A DNA stretch of 64,000 nucleotides from Symbiobacterium thermophilum (lineage in GTDB: Bacteria; Bacillota; Sulfobacillia; DYFQ01), in contig DYFQ01000003.1 in assembly GCA_020725105.1 (NCBI GenBank), forward strand, positions 1 through 64,000, read 5' to 3'. Made by a program: the position numbers and the translations under genes. The notes under the pieces were generated by a model. That model was not told the DNA's origin. It saw nothing but the letters and a program-made list of their open reading frames with translations, and searched no databases. Below, in pieces: positions 32,256-41,016 of this stretch (the stretch's first letter is position 1; each line of letters begins with the position of its first letter).

Positions 32256-33719
32256 TTACTGGTGAGGCCCGATGGCGACCTCTCCCTGTTGCGACAGATA
32301 GAGCGTGCAGGGCGGAAGCTCGTCCCTCACCAGCATGACGGCCTGACCGATGATCACCCGCACCCCCGGGAAGATGGTTCCGGAGACCCGGAGCCGGCCC
32401 AGGGGCCGGGCCTTGATCTGTTCCTCGATGGCCTGACGCTCCCGCACCAGCCTGGCCTGTTCCTGAAGCAGCCGGTAGTGGCTCCGGCTGAGCTTCAGGA
32501 GCATCTCCTGGCCGGCAGGGTGCCCGGGCTCCCCTGACTGCCTGACCCTGGCCAGGGCAAACGCCAGGCGCTCAATATTCTTTTCGGCGTCTTCGATGGC
32601 GCGCTGCACCGCGTGGAGCCGCTCCCGGAGCTCCAGGTCAATCCCGACCTCCACCTCGGTGTGGGTGCCCAGTGACGAGCCCAGCACCTTGCAGTGGACG
32701 TCCCCCTGGCAGCGGATGGCGCCGCCGACGATCAGGCCTTTCTTGCCGTTCACCACCACCCGGCCCCGGGCCACCACCTGGCTGTGCATGAAGGCCTCGC
32801 CGACCTCCACGTCGCCGCCCACCTGGACGGTGGCGTTCTCGATGAACTTGGCGATGAGGTTCCGGCCGGCCTCGACCCGCCCCTTGGACCGGCCCTGGAT
32901 CCCGCTCTTGACCAGGATGTCGTGGCCGGCTACCAGGGTCGCCGAGTCCACCAGGCCGCCCACCTCGATGTCGGACTCCGCCTTGATGACGAAACCGTCC
33001 TGGACGTTGCCGCGCACCACCACGCTGCCCACGAAGTCGATGTTGCCGGTGGAGAAGTCGACGTGGCCCTTGACCTCGTGCACGGGGTAGACGCCCACCC
33101 GGTTCCTGGCCAGCAAGATCACCTGACCGGCCCGGGTGGCCACCAGCTGGGTCCCGTCGGCCGCAAGCTCCACGTTCTTGCCGGGAATCAGCGGCACGTC
33201 CCGGCCCGGCCGCTGGCGGATGGGCTCTCCGGTGACCGCCACCCCGGGCTCGCCCTCGGTGGGCGGGTGCTTCACCACCAGGACCTGCCCGGGGCTGACG
33301 TTCTCGATGAGATTCAAATTGTAGAAATCCACCCGGCCGTCTTCCAGCTGCTGGGGCCGCCCGCGGTCCCCGTCGGCCCGGAACCCGTACTCGAGCCTGG
33401 CGTCCTCGCCGTTGGTCGGCTGCACGCCGCGGGCCACGACCGCGGGCTCCGCCGGCTGTTCCGCCACGGCCCTGGCCAGGGCGTCGGGGTCGATGCCGAA
33501 GCTCACGCCCGCCTCGGCCAGGCTCCGCCGGGCCAGCTCCAGGTCGGCCGGTTTTCCCCCGGGCTCGGGAGGATAGATGGTCAGCGTCGCCGACAGCCGG
33601 TCGCTGGCCACCTTGACGGCGACTCTTCCGTCCAGGGGCTTCTTTTCCGGCACGGGCCCGGGCGCGGGGCCGGCCGCCGCCTGCTCGGTGGTGACCTCGG
33701 AAACAGGTTGTTCCGTCAT
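32256..33719 (-). CDS. fapA: DUF342/FapA family flagellar assembly protein A
   Basis: The protein has 487 residues. The N-terminal part is the FapA domain (VKVASDRLSATLTIYPPEPG). The centre is a beta-helix of repeated VxGDVxxGxxVxAxGDIxVxG-type turns (GNIDFVGSVVVRGNVQDGF, KAESDIEVGGLVDSATLVAG). The C-terminus is coiled coil. It is encoded directly after fliA with a four-base overlap, as in many Bacillota. The precise role is unknown. Confidence 0.88.
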   Translation of the reverse strand: MTEQPVSEVTTEQAAAGPAPGPVPEKKPLDGRVAVKVASDRLSATLTIYPPEPGGKPADLELARRSLAEAGVSFGIDPDALARAVAEQPAEPAVVARGVQPTNGEDARLEYGFRADGDRGRPQQLEDGRVDFYNLNLIENVSPGQVLVVKHPPTEGEPGVAVTGEPIRQRPGRDVPLIPGKNVELAADGTQLVATRAGQVILLARNRVGVYPVHEVKGHVDFSTGNIDFVGSVVVRGNVQDGFVIKAESDIEVGGLVDSATLVAGHDILVKSGIQGRSKGRVEAGRNLIAKFIENATVQVGGDVEVGEAFMHSQVVARGRVVVNGKKGLIVGGAIRCQGDVHCKVLGSSLGTHTEVEVGIDLELRERLHAVQRAIEDAEKNIERLAFALARVRQSGEPGHPAGQEMLLKLSRSHYRLLQEQARLVRERQAIEEQIKARPLGRLRVSGTIFPGVRVIIGQAVMLVRDELPPCTLYLSQQGEVAIGPHQ

Positions 33720-34501
33720 AGCAGGTCATCCCTATCCCGGCCCAGCCAGGCGCGGAGCCTCAACAGCGCCTTCCCGTGAAGCTGTGAGATGCGGGACTGG
33801 CTGACGCCCAGCACCTGGCTGATTTCCTTTGCCGTGAGCCCCTCGTAGTAGTAAAGCGTGACGACCAGCCGTTCTTTCTCCGGTAGCCGTTCAATGGCTT
33901 CCGCCATCACCCGTTTCCGCTCTTGCCGGTGGGCGTAAAGCTCCGGGTTGGGCGAGGTCTTGTCCTCGATGGTCTCCACCGGCTGCAGGTTGTTCTCCGG
34001 GTTCTCGTCGCCGGGCCACAGGTCGTCCAGGGAGACGATGGACAGCCGGTTCACCTCGCCCAGGAGGACGTAAAGCTCCGCCACGGCGATGCCCATGGCC
34101 CGGGCCACCTCCTCGTCGGTGACCAGGCGGCCCAGCCGTTGCTCAAGAGCCTGATATGTCCGCTCGAGTTCCTTGACCCGCCGCCGCACCGAATGGGGGA
34201 TCCAGTCCGTGGCCCGGAGCCCGTCCAGGATGGCGCCCCTGATCCGGGAGATGGCATAGGTCTCGAACTTGACCCCCCGGCCTGGGTCGAACTTCTCGAT
34301 GGCGTCCAGCAGCCCGAAGATGCCAAAGCTGATCAGGTCGTCCACCTCCACGTTGGGAGGGAGGCCGATGGCCATCCGCCCGGCCACGTACTTCACCAGG
34401 GGGGCGTGCTCCAGGATCAGCTGCTCCCTGGCCCTGGCGTCGCCGGTCTCCTTGTACCGCGTCCAGGCGTCGCGCTGCGCTCTGGCACCCAGGCTACTCA
34501 T
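33716..34501 (-). CDS. fliA: RNA polymerase sigma factor FliA/WhiG family (sigma-D)
   Basis: The protein has 261 residues from the ATG at 34501, with GGGAGGG upstream. Region 2 (LVKYVAGRMAIGLPPNVEVDDLISFGIFGLLDAIEKFDP), region 3 and region 4 (TLYYYEGLTAKEISQVLGVSQSRISQLHGKALLRLR) are complete. It should recognise TAAA-N16-GCCGATA sites of late flagellar genes, of which several occur here, and be held by FlgM. Being in the middle of the early operon, its synthesis depends on the riboswitch-controlled promoter. Confidence 0.95.
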   Translation of the reverse strand: MSSLGARAQRDAWTRYKETGDARAREQLILEHAPLVKYVAGRMAIGLPPNVEVDDLISFGIFGLLDAIEKFDPGRGVKFETYAISRIRGAILDGLRATDWIPHSVRRRVKELERTYQALEQRLGRLVTDEEVARAMGIAVAELYVLLGEVNRLSIVSLDDLWPGDENPENNLQPVETIEDKTSPNPELYAHRQERKRVMAEAIERLPEKERLVVTLYYYEGLTAKEISQVLGVSQSRISQLHGKALLRLRAWLGRDRDDLL

Positions 34502-34554
34502 GCAAAGCCCTCCCACGTGGCGGCCGGCGACCGCCGTGCCGCCGCCTCAGGCCC

Positions 34555-34875
34555 TCAGCTCGCCGCCCGCCGGCCGGACCCCTCGCCTGCCACCGGCGGC
34601 GCCGGCTGGTCCCGGGCTGCTTCGCCGGAGCCGACCACGAGGTTGATCCGCTGACCCCGCTGGACCGGTCGCCCGGCGGATCCGGTCTCCGGTGCCTCGG
34701 GAACCGAGGCGCTCAGGATGAACCCCAGCGCCCGCTCGACTCCCGCCCCCACGACCCAGAACACCAGGGCTGCCAGGAGGCCCCGGAGGGCCAGCCCGTG
34801 AGGGGTGACCCCTGCCAGCCAGGAACTCACCACCGTCACCAGGCAGGCGCTGCCGCCGAGCCCCCGGGCGACCAC
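34555..34875 (-). CDS. Small membrane protein of unknown function
   Basis: The protein has 106 residues from a GTG. Two hydrophobic segments are visible, roughly residues 8-28 and 29-55, followed by a hydrophilic tail (RGQRINLVVGSGEA). It is in the operon between the PilZ protein and fliA, 3 bp from the former. No motif is recognised. It may be a flagellar or membrane accessory protein. Confidence 0.5.
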   Translation of the reverse strand: MVARGLGGSACLVTVVSSWLAGVTPHGLALRGLLAALVFWVVGAGVERALGFILSASVPEAPETGSAGRPVQRGQRINLVVGSGEAARDQPAPPVAGEGSGRRAAS

Positions 34876-34878
34876 CGG

Positions 34879-35574
34879 TTACAAAAGCCCCTTCTTTCGC
34901 AGTTCGCGCTGCTGCTGGAAGACGAAGTTCACCAGGTAGTGCTGCTCCTTGAGCTCAAGGCCCAGAAAGTTCACGCCCAGGGCCACCACGTCCGGCCCCA
35001 GTTCCGGGGGCGCCGGCTCTCGCCGGACCACCTCCCCCAGCGCCAGAAAGCACTCGCCCGGCCGGAGTTCGACCTCGAGTTCCACGATGGTGCCGCGGGG
35101 CAGCGGCGCGCTGGTCAGCACGTGGGCCCCGCCGGCGGAGACGTCGCGCGTGCGGCCGTGATGGCAGGCCAGCCCCTCTTCGGCAGCGGCCTCTTCGCCG
35201 GGCAGCGCCAGCACCCGGAGCCTGACCGGCAGGCTCAGGGCCAGACGGACAAACTCACGGCGCTGGATGCGAACCACTTGCTCCGGCCGCTCCAGCTCCA
35301 GCTGGGGCGCGGGACGCAGAATGCGTCCCCGCACCCGGGTGACAAACCGGTATAGCGCCGCGTCGTCAGCGTAGGCCACCTCCACCGGCGTTCCCCGCGG
35401 CAGGTCGACCAGCGCCCCCTCCGCCGTAGGGTGGGCCACGACGATGGCTTGCCGGTTCACGTCCTCGACCCGGCTGGCAAGGGACTGGCGCCGGCCGTCC
35501 CCTCCCACCGCCACGCGCAGTTGCAGCCGCTGGTTCACCAGGATGTCGCGAAAGGGGACGATCTCCCGGTTCAC
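34879..35574 (-). CDS. PilZ domain c-di-GMP-binding protein, YcgR-like flagellar brake
   Basis: The protein has 231 residues from the GTG at 35574 that overlaps flhF by four bases; the longer frame upstream is unlikely. Residues about 12-100 match the YcgR N-terminal domain. The PilZ domain follows, with the c-di-GMP-binding RRxxxR-type motif in IQRREFVRLAL and DVSAGGA (D-x-S-x-G-G). Such proteins slow the motor at high c-di-GMP. It lies between flhF and fliA, in the place where flhG is found in Bacillus. Confidence 0.9.
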   Translation of the reverse strand: MNREIVPFRDILVNQRLQLRVAVGGDGRRQSLASRVEDVNRQAIVVAHPTAEGALVDLPRGTPVEVAYADDAALYRFVTRVRGRILRPAPQLELERPEQVVRIQRREFVRLALSLPVRLRVLALPGEEAAAEEGLACHHGRTRDVSAGGAHVLTSAPLPRGTIVELEVELRPGECFLALGEVVRREPAPPELGPDVVALGVNFLGLELKEQHYLVNFVFQQQRELRKKGLL

Positions 35575-36683
35575 CGTCCCGCGACCCCCTGAACCTCCCG
35601 GCTGCCGGCCTCCTGAGCCCCGGTGGCCGGAGCCGCGGCCGGCCACGCTGTTTCCCTGAGGCACCACCGAACCAGTTTTTCCCAGGAAAATACGGCCAGA
35701 TCCTCGGGGACGTGCGGCCCGAGCGACCAGTAGCTGAAGGGAACCGCCACCCGGGCGCTCAGGTTGATCAGGTTGCCCCGGTAGGCGGCCTCATCCACCC
35801 GGGTGGGGACCAGGTCCGTGACCCCCAGGGGCTGGAACCTGGACACCGTGTGCGCGGCTTCGGCCACTCCGGTGGTGGCGGGCAGGCACAGCAGCACCCG
35901 GTGGGGCGCCAGCGACTCCGCCAGACCTCTCAGTTGAGCCAGGTGCATCAGGTTCCCGGGGTTCGCTCCGGGGCTGTCCACCAGCACCAGGTCGGCGGCG
36001 CCGGCCTGGCTCATCGCGGCGTCAAGCTCCCCGGCCGTGGCGGCATGGTACAGCGGGAGGTCCAGGATGCCGGCAAACGCTTCCAGCTGGGCGGCGGCCC
36101 CGGCCCGGACGCTGTCCGCGTTGACCAGGCTCACGCTGGCGCCCTGCAACAGGCTGAACTGGGCGGCCAGCTTGGCCACGAGGGTGGTCTTGCCGGAACC
36201 CGACGGGCCGGCCACCAGCACCACCGTGGGCCTGGCTTCCAGCCCTACCGGCCTCGGCCGGCCGGCCTCCCCCTCCAGGACCTCGGCGAGGGCCGAGGGC
36301 GCCAGGTCCGGCGAGACCTGGTTGCCGTGGCGGTCCGCCAGTGACGCGCCGAGCGCCCGGGCAAGAACCTCCTCCACGCCGTGGGCCACCAGGCGGCCCA
36401 CGATGGTCTCCACCGCCAGGACCGGAGCGGGAGAGCGGTCCGCGTCCCCCGCCGCCGGGCGCGCCGGCCCGTGGGCCGGGCCGACAGCGGCCGGGTTCTG
36501 TGCCCGCCGCCCGGCTTCGGGCCGGTGCTCGGGCGCTGCCGCAACCTCTCCCCGGGCCGCGGTGACCTCAACGCCGCCCGGCCGGACGCTCGAGTTCAGG
36601 ATCACCGCGTCCGGGCCGAGTTCGGCCCTGACCCGGGCCATGGCCTCGGCGACCGTTGGTGCCGCCACCTTCTTGATCCTCAT
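35571..36683 (-). CDS. flhF: Flagellar biosynthesis GTPase FlhF
   Basis: The protein has 370 residues: an SRP-type GTPase that places flagella. The N-terminal MRIKKVAAPTVAEAMARVRAELGPDAVILNS is the family start. The P-loop is GPSGSGKTT, and a Pro/Ala-rich linker separates the N- and G-domains. Two G motifs differ from the norm: DSPGA where DTAGR is usual, and TRVDE for TKLDE. The C-terminal YWSLGPHVPEDLAVF is the family signature. It overlaps flhA by four bases. Confidence 0.92.
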   Translation of the reverse strand: MRIKKVAAPTVAEAMARVRAELGPDAVILNSSVRPGGVEVTAARGEVAAAPEHRPEAGRRAQNPAAVGPAHGPARPAAGDADRSPAPVLAVETIVGRLVAHGVEEVLARALGASLADRHGNQVSPDLAPSALAEVLEGEAGRPRPVGLEARPTVVLVAGPSGSGKTTLVAKLAAQFSLLQGASVSLVNADSVRAGAAAQLEAFAGILDLPLYHAATAGELDAAMSQAGAADLVLVDSPGANPGNLMHLAQLRGLAESLAPHRVLLCLPATTGVAEAAHTVSRFQPLGVTDLVPTRVDEAAYRGNLINLSARVAVPFSYWSLGPHVPEDLAVFSWEKLVRWCLRETAWPAAAPATGAQEAGSREVQGVAGR

Positions 36684-38743
36684 GCCCGCACCACTCCGAT
36701 GGCCTCAATTTCAACATCGGGTTCCAGCTCGGCGTAGGACAGCACCACCAGCCGGGGCAGCGCCCGCTCCGTCAGCCGCTTGAAGTACAGGCGGATGACC
36801 GGGGAGCAGAGCACGATGGGCCGGGCGCCCCGGGCCACGAGCCCCTCCACCGCCGCGGCGAGGGACTCCAGCGCCCGGCGGGCGGTGGCCGGCTCCAGGG
36901 CCAGCACCGCCCCGGCGTCGCGGTGCTCCACCGCGTCGGCGATGGCGCGCTCGAGGGCCGGGTCGAGGGTGATAACCGGCACCCGGCCCTCGTGCAGGCC
37001 GTAGCGCCGGGTGATGTAGCGGGCCAGCGCCTGGCGGGCCGCCTCGGTCAGGAGGTCGGGGTCCTTCGTCACCCTGGCCCGGTCGGCCAGCACCTCCAGC
37101 ACGGCGGGAAGGTCCCGGATGCTGATGCCCTCCCGCAAGAGGTTCTGCAGGACTTTCTGGACCTCGCCGAGGGGCAGGAGGTTGGGCACCAGTTCCTCCA
37201 CCACGGCGGGGTGGTCTTGCTTCACCCGGTCCAGGAGCGTCTGGACCTCCTGCCGGGACAGCAGTTCGTGGGCGTGGCGCCGGCAGATCTCGGTCAGGTG
37301 GGTCGCCAGGACCGACGCCGGGTCGACCACCGTGTACCCCAGGAGTTCGGCCCGCTCTTTCTGGTCCGCCGCCACCCAGATGGCCGGCAGGCCGAAGGCG
37401 GGCTCGCGGGTCTGGATGCCGTCCAGGTCGGCCTCCTGCTCGGTGGGGGCCATGGCCAGAAAGCGCTCCAGGTATAGCTCGCCCCGGCCCACCTCCACCC
37501 CGCGGATGCGGATGGCGTAGACGTGGGGTTCCAGTTGCATGTTGTCCATGATCCGGATGGGTGGCACGATAAAGCCCAGTTCCAGGGCGAGTTGCCGCCG
37601 GATCAGGCCCACCCGTTGCCCCAGATCCCCGGTGGCCGGATCGGCCAGCGGGATCAGCCCGTAACCGAGTTCGATCTCCAGGGGATCCACTCGCAGCAGG
37701 CCCAGCACCCGGTCGGGCTGCTTGAGCGCCTCGTCTTCCCGGCTCCGGGCCTGCTCGGCCGCTTCCTGCCGGGCCAGCCGATCCACCTCGGTCATGACCA
37801 GACCCATCCCTCCCGAAGCGGCGGCCAGGATCACAAAGGGCAGCCAGGGCAGGCCGGGCATGATGGCCAGGGTCCCCAGCAGCCCGGCCGCGATGTACAG
37901 CGCCCGCGGCCGTGACAGCAGCTGCCCCGTCAGGTCCTGGCCCAGGTTGGCCTCGGAGGCCGCCCGGGTGACGACGATGCCGGTGGCGGTCGAGATCAGC
38001 AGTGCCGGGATCTGGGTCACCAGCCCGTCGCCCACCGTCAGGAGCGAGTAGCGCTGCAGGGCCTGCTCCACGGCGAGCCCCCGCTGCCACACGCCGATGG
38101 CGAACCCGCCCAGCAGGTTGATGATGGTGATGATCACCGCCGCGATGGCGTCGCCCTTCACGAACTTGGCCGCGCCGTCCATCGCGCCATAGAAGTCGGC
38201 CTCCCGCTCGATCTCCCGCCGCCGCTTGCGGGCGTCGTCCTCGGTGATCAGCCCCGCGTTGAGGTCGGCGTCGATGGCCATCTGCTTGCCGGGCATGGCG
38301 TCCAGGGTGAACCTGGCCGCCACCTCGGCCACCCGCTCGGCGCCCCTGGTGATGACCACGAACTGGATGATGGCCAGGATCAGGAAGACCACGAAGCCGA
38401 CCACCGGGTTGCCGCCGACCACGAACTCGCCGAAGGACCGGATGATCCGTCCCGCCTCCCCGTGGAGGAGGATCAGCCGGGTCGACGACACGTTCAGCGC
38501 CAGGCGGAACAGGGTGGTCACCAGCAGGAGCGAGGGGAAGATGGAAAACTCCAGGGGCTCCTGGGTGTACATGGCCACCAGCAGCACCAGCAGGGCCACC
38601 GTCAGGTTCAGCGACAGGAGCAGGTCCAGCAGGGCCGGGGGCAGCGGCACCACCATCATGACCACCATGGCCACCACGGCCGCGGCGATCACGACGTCCG
38701 CGTGCTTCAGGACCCGCTGAACGATCAGGACGCCTTCGCGCAC
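36680..38743 (-). CDS. flhA: Flagellar type III export protein FlhA
   Basis: The protein has 687 residues. FlhA is the membrane export gate that converts proton-motive force to export. The N-terminal half has about eight transmembrane helices (VIAAAVVAMVVMMVVPLPPALLDLL and others) and the conserved FHIPEP-family region (MPGKQMAIDADLNAGLITEDDARKRR). The C-terminal half is the cytoplasmic domain that binds chaperone-substrate complexes. It sits between flhB and flhF. Confidence 0.96.
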   Translation of the reverse strand: MREGVLIVQRVLKHADVVIAAAVVAMVVMMVVPLPPALLDLLLSLNLTVALLVLLVAMYTQEPLEFSIFPSLLLVTTLFRLALNVSSTRLILLHGEAGRIIRSFGEFVVGGNPVVGFVVFLILAIIQFVVITRGAERVAEVAARFTLDAMPGKQMAIDADLNAGLITEDDARKRRREIEREADFYGAMDGAAKFVKGDAIAAVIITIINLLGGFAIGVWQRGLAVEQALQRYSLLTVGDGLVTQIPALLISTATGIVVTRAASEANLGQDLTGQLLSRPRALYIAAGLLGTLAIMPGLPWLPFVILAAASGGMGLVMTEVDRLARQEAAEQARSREDEALKQPDRVLGLLRVDPLEIELGYGLIPLADPATGDLGQRVGLIRRQLALELGFIVPPIRIMDNMQLEPHVYAIRIRGVEVGRGELYLERFLAMAPTEQEADLDGIQTREPAFGLPAIWVAADQKERAELLGYTVVDPASVLATHLTEICRRHAHELLSRQEVQTLLDRVKQDHPAVVEELVPNLLPLGEVQKVLQNLLREGISIRDLPAVLEVLADRARVTKDPDLLTEAARQALARYITRRYGLHEGRVPVITLDPALERAIADAVEHRDAGAVLALEPATARRALESLAAAVEGLVARGARPIVLCSPVIRLYFKRLTERALPRLVVLSYAELEPDVEIEAIGVVRA

Positions 38744-38755
38744 CCCTGTTCCTCC

Positions 38756-39859
38756 TTACCTGCCCGCCGCCGGGCTCTGCCCGGGCGGCGCCACCTGGCG
38801 CGGCAGCCGGCCGGTCAGCCGGTAGACGAAGGCCAGCACCTCGGCGACGGCCCGGTACAGTTCGGCCGGAATCACCCGCCCCACCTCGCACAGGCGGTAG
38901 AGCGCCTGGGCCAGCGGCGGGTTCTGCACCAGCGGCACCTGGTGCTCGGCAGCCAGCCGGCGGATGCGCTCCGCCAGGTGGCCCTGGCCCTTGGCCACGA
39001 CCCGTGGCGCGTCCGCCACGGCCGGGTCGTACTGCAGGGCCACCGCCAGGTGGACCGGGTTGGTGACCACCACGTCGGCCCGGGGAACCGCGGCCATCAT
39101 CCGCCTGGTGGCCAGTTGCCGCTGGCGCTCCCGGATGCGCGCCCGGACGTGGGGGTGGCCCTCGGTCTCCTTGAACTCCTCCTTGACCTCCTGGCGGGTC
39201 ATCCGGAGGCTCTGCTCGTACTCCCAGCGCTGGTACGCCAAGTCGAGCACGCCCATGACCAGGAGCGCCAGGCCCGCCCGCCAGGCCACCCGCTGGGCGA
39301 TCACGCCCAGCACCGGCAGGGCGGCCCTGGGTTCCATTCCCACCAGGTCCGGCAGGCGGGCCGCCTCCCCGGCCACCGCCAGGTAGGTCACGTAGCCGAC
39401 CACCAGGACCTTGGCGAGGGCCTTTATCAGTTCCACGCCGGCCCGCCGGGAAAACATCCGGCGCAGGCCGGCCACGGGGTCGAGCCGGCTCAGGCTGGGC
39501 GCCACCGGATCCAGCGATACCAGAAACCCCACCTGGGCGACGCTCGTGGCCGCGCCGGCGAGCATCACCGTGGCCAGCAGCGGCAGGACCAGGCCCAAGC
39601 CCAGCCACGCCCAGGCCGAAAAGGCCTGCTGGAAGTCGGCGACCGCCCACTCCCGCGCCGGCAGGGCCCCCAGGGTGGAACGGGCCAGGGTCTGAAGGGA
39701 GTCCCACGCGGCCGGCCCGGTCCAGCGGAGGGCAAGAAGGCCGGCCAGGAGCACCGCGGCGGAGGTGAGTTCCGGGCTGCGGGCGGTGTGGCCGCGCTGG
39801 CGGGCCTTTTGCCGCTTGCGCGGGGTAGCCCGCTCTTTCCGCTCCTGACTGGTGTCCAT
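38756..39859 (-). CDS. flhB: Flagellar type III export protein FlhB
   Basis: The protein has 367 residues with four transmembrane helices and a cytoplasmic C-terminal domain that switches substrate specificity. The autocleavage site normally NPTH reads NPVH here (in VVTNPVHLAVALQYDP). Asn-Pro, where cleavage occurs, remains, but the threonine is replaced by valine. The rest (GQGHLAERIRRLAAEHQVPLVQNPPLAQALY) is canonical. Confidence 0.94.
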   Translation of the reverse strand: MDTSQERKERATPRKRQKARQRGHTARSPELTSAAVLLAGLLALRWTGPAAWDSLQTLARSTLGALPAREWAVADFQQAFSAWAWLGLGLVLPLLATVMLAGAATSVAQVGFLVSLDPVAPSLSRLDPVAGLRRMFSRRAGVELIKALAKVLVVGYVTYLAVAGEAARLPDLVGMEPRAALPVLGVIAQRVAWRAGLALLVMGVLDLAYQRWEYEQSLRMTRQEVKEEFKETEGHPHVRARIRERQRQLATRRMMAAVPRADVVVTNPVHLAVALQYDPAVADAPRVVAKGQGHLAERIRRLAAEHQVPLVQNPPLAQALYRLCEVGRVIPAELYRAVAEVLAFVYRLTGRLPRQVAPPGQSPAAGR

Positions 39860-39922
39860 CGCCGCCCTCCTTTCCCTGCCGGATCCCCGGCGCCTCGGCC
39901 TGCGGCCGCGGCAACACCGGGC

Positions 39923-40711
39923 TCAACGCGCCAGGATGCCGATGACCGCCTCAAGCTGGCGGCCGAGTCCCTCCAGGAGCCCTGCCAGCAGCGCCACGGT
40001 GAACGGAAGCACCAGCGCCAGCACAGCGAGGCCCACCGCGGCCTGCACCGGCAGGCCCACCACGAACACGTTCATCTGCGGCACCGTCCGGCTCACGATC
40101 CCCAGGGCCAGGTTTACGAGGAAGATGGCCGCCATCACCGGCGCGGCCAGTTGCAGCGCGAACACGAACAGCTGGCCCAGGAGCCCCACCACGTTCCCGG
40201 TAAGCTCCGGCGCCCAGCGGGCCTGGCCCGGGGGCAGCACCCGGAAGCTCCCGGCCAGGGCGCGGATGACCACGTGGTGGCCGTTGAGCCCGAGAAACAC
40301 CAGCAGCGCCAGGAGGTTCTTGAAGCTTCCCACCAGCGGCAGCTGGTGGCCGAACTCGGGGTCGATGACGTTCACGATGCCAAAGCCCAGTTCGAAGTCG
40401 ATGATCTGGCCGGCCACCTGCGCGGCCACGAAGAGGAGCAGCGCCGCGAATCCCAGCAGCAGCCCGACCCCGACCTCTCCCAGCACCCACAGGCCGTAGG
40501 CCCACAGGTGGGCCGGCACGCCTTGTGGCGGCGCGGCCACCACCGGCAGGAGCACCAGGGCCAGGATCAGTGCCAGGCCCGCCTTCAGTTGCACCGGCAC
40601 GTCCCTGCCGCCCAGCACCGGCGTGGCGGCAAAGATGGCCGACACCCGCGCCAGGACCAGCAGGAACACGGTGAACTCCTCGTAAAGGCCCAGCGGCCAG
40701 CCGGCGCTCAC
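39923..40711 (-). CDS. fliR: Flagellar export protein FliR
   Basis: The protein has 262 residues with six predicted transmembrane helices; FliR is a core subunit of the FliPQR export gate. The family segment RVSAIFAATPVLGGRDVPVQLKAGLAL is present, with helix-rich segments throughout. It follows fliQ and precedes flhB, as usual. Confidence 0.94.
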   Translation of the reverse strand: MSAGWPLGLYEEFTVFLLVLARVSAIFAATPVLGGRDVPVQLKAGLALILALVLLPVVAAPPQGVPAHLWAYGLWVLGEVGVGLLLGFAALLLFVAAQVAGQIIDFELGFGIVNVIDPEFGHQLPLVGSFKNLLALLVFLGLNGHHVVIRALAGSFRVLPPGQARWAPELTGNVVGLLGQLFVFALQLAAPVMAAIFLVNLALGIVSRTVPQMNVFVVGLPVQAAVGLAVLALVLPFTVALLAGLLEGLGRQLEAVIGILAR

Positions 40712-40723
40712 GGCCCCACCCCG

Positions 40724-40993
40724 TCACCGGATGAAGCCCGCCAGGTTGCCCAGCAGGCCCCCCGCGAACTCCACCATCGTCTGCATCATCCAGGGCCCGA
40801 ACACGAGGCCGGCGACGAAGACCACGATGACCTTGGGCACGAAGGTCAGCGTCTGTTCCTGAATTTGTGTCGCGGCCTGCAACAGGCTGATGAAGACGCC
40901 CACCGCCATGGCCAGCCCCAGCATGGGCGCGGCCACCACGAGCACCGTCCACAGGGCCTGCCGGCCCAGCGACACCACAAGCTCCTGGGGCAC
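40724..40993 (-). CDS. fliQ: Flagellar export protein FliQ
   Basis: The protein has 89 residues with two transmembrane helices and the FliQ signature VFISLLQAATQIQEQTLTFVPK. It assembles with FliP and FliR in the export gate. Gaps of 12 and 23 bp separate it from fliR and fliP. Confidence 0.95.
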   Translation of the reverse strand: MPQELVVSLGRQALWTVLVVAAPMLGLAMAVGVFISLLQAATQIQEQTLTFVPKVIVVFVAGLVFGPWMMQTMVEFAGGLLGNLAGFIR

Positions 40994-41016
40994 CGGCCGT
41001 CACCTCTTCCCACCGC

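Noticed and set aside
36711-39926. Very long reading frame (1071 codons) opposite the normal frames of flhA and flhB, in the same strand
   Set aside because: It is a Gly/Pro/Arg/Ala-rich shadow frame produced by high GC at third positions; flhA and flhB are certain in the other frame.
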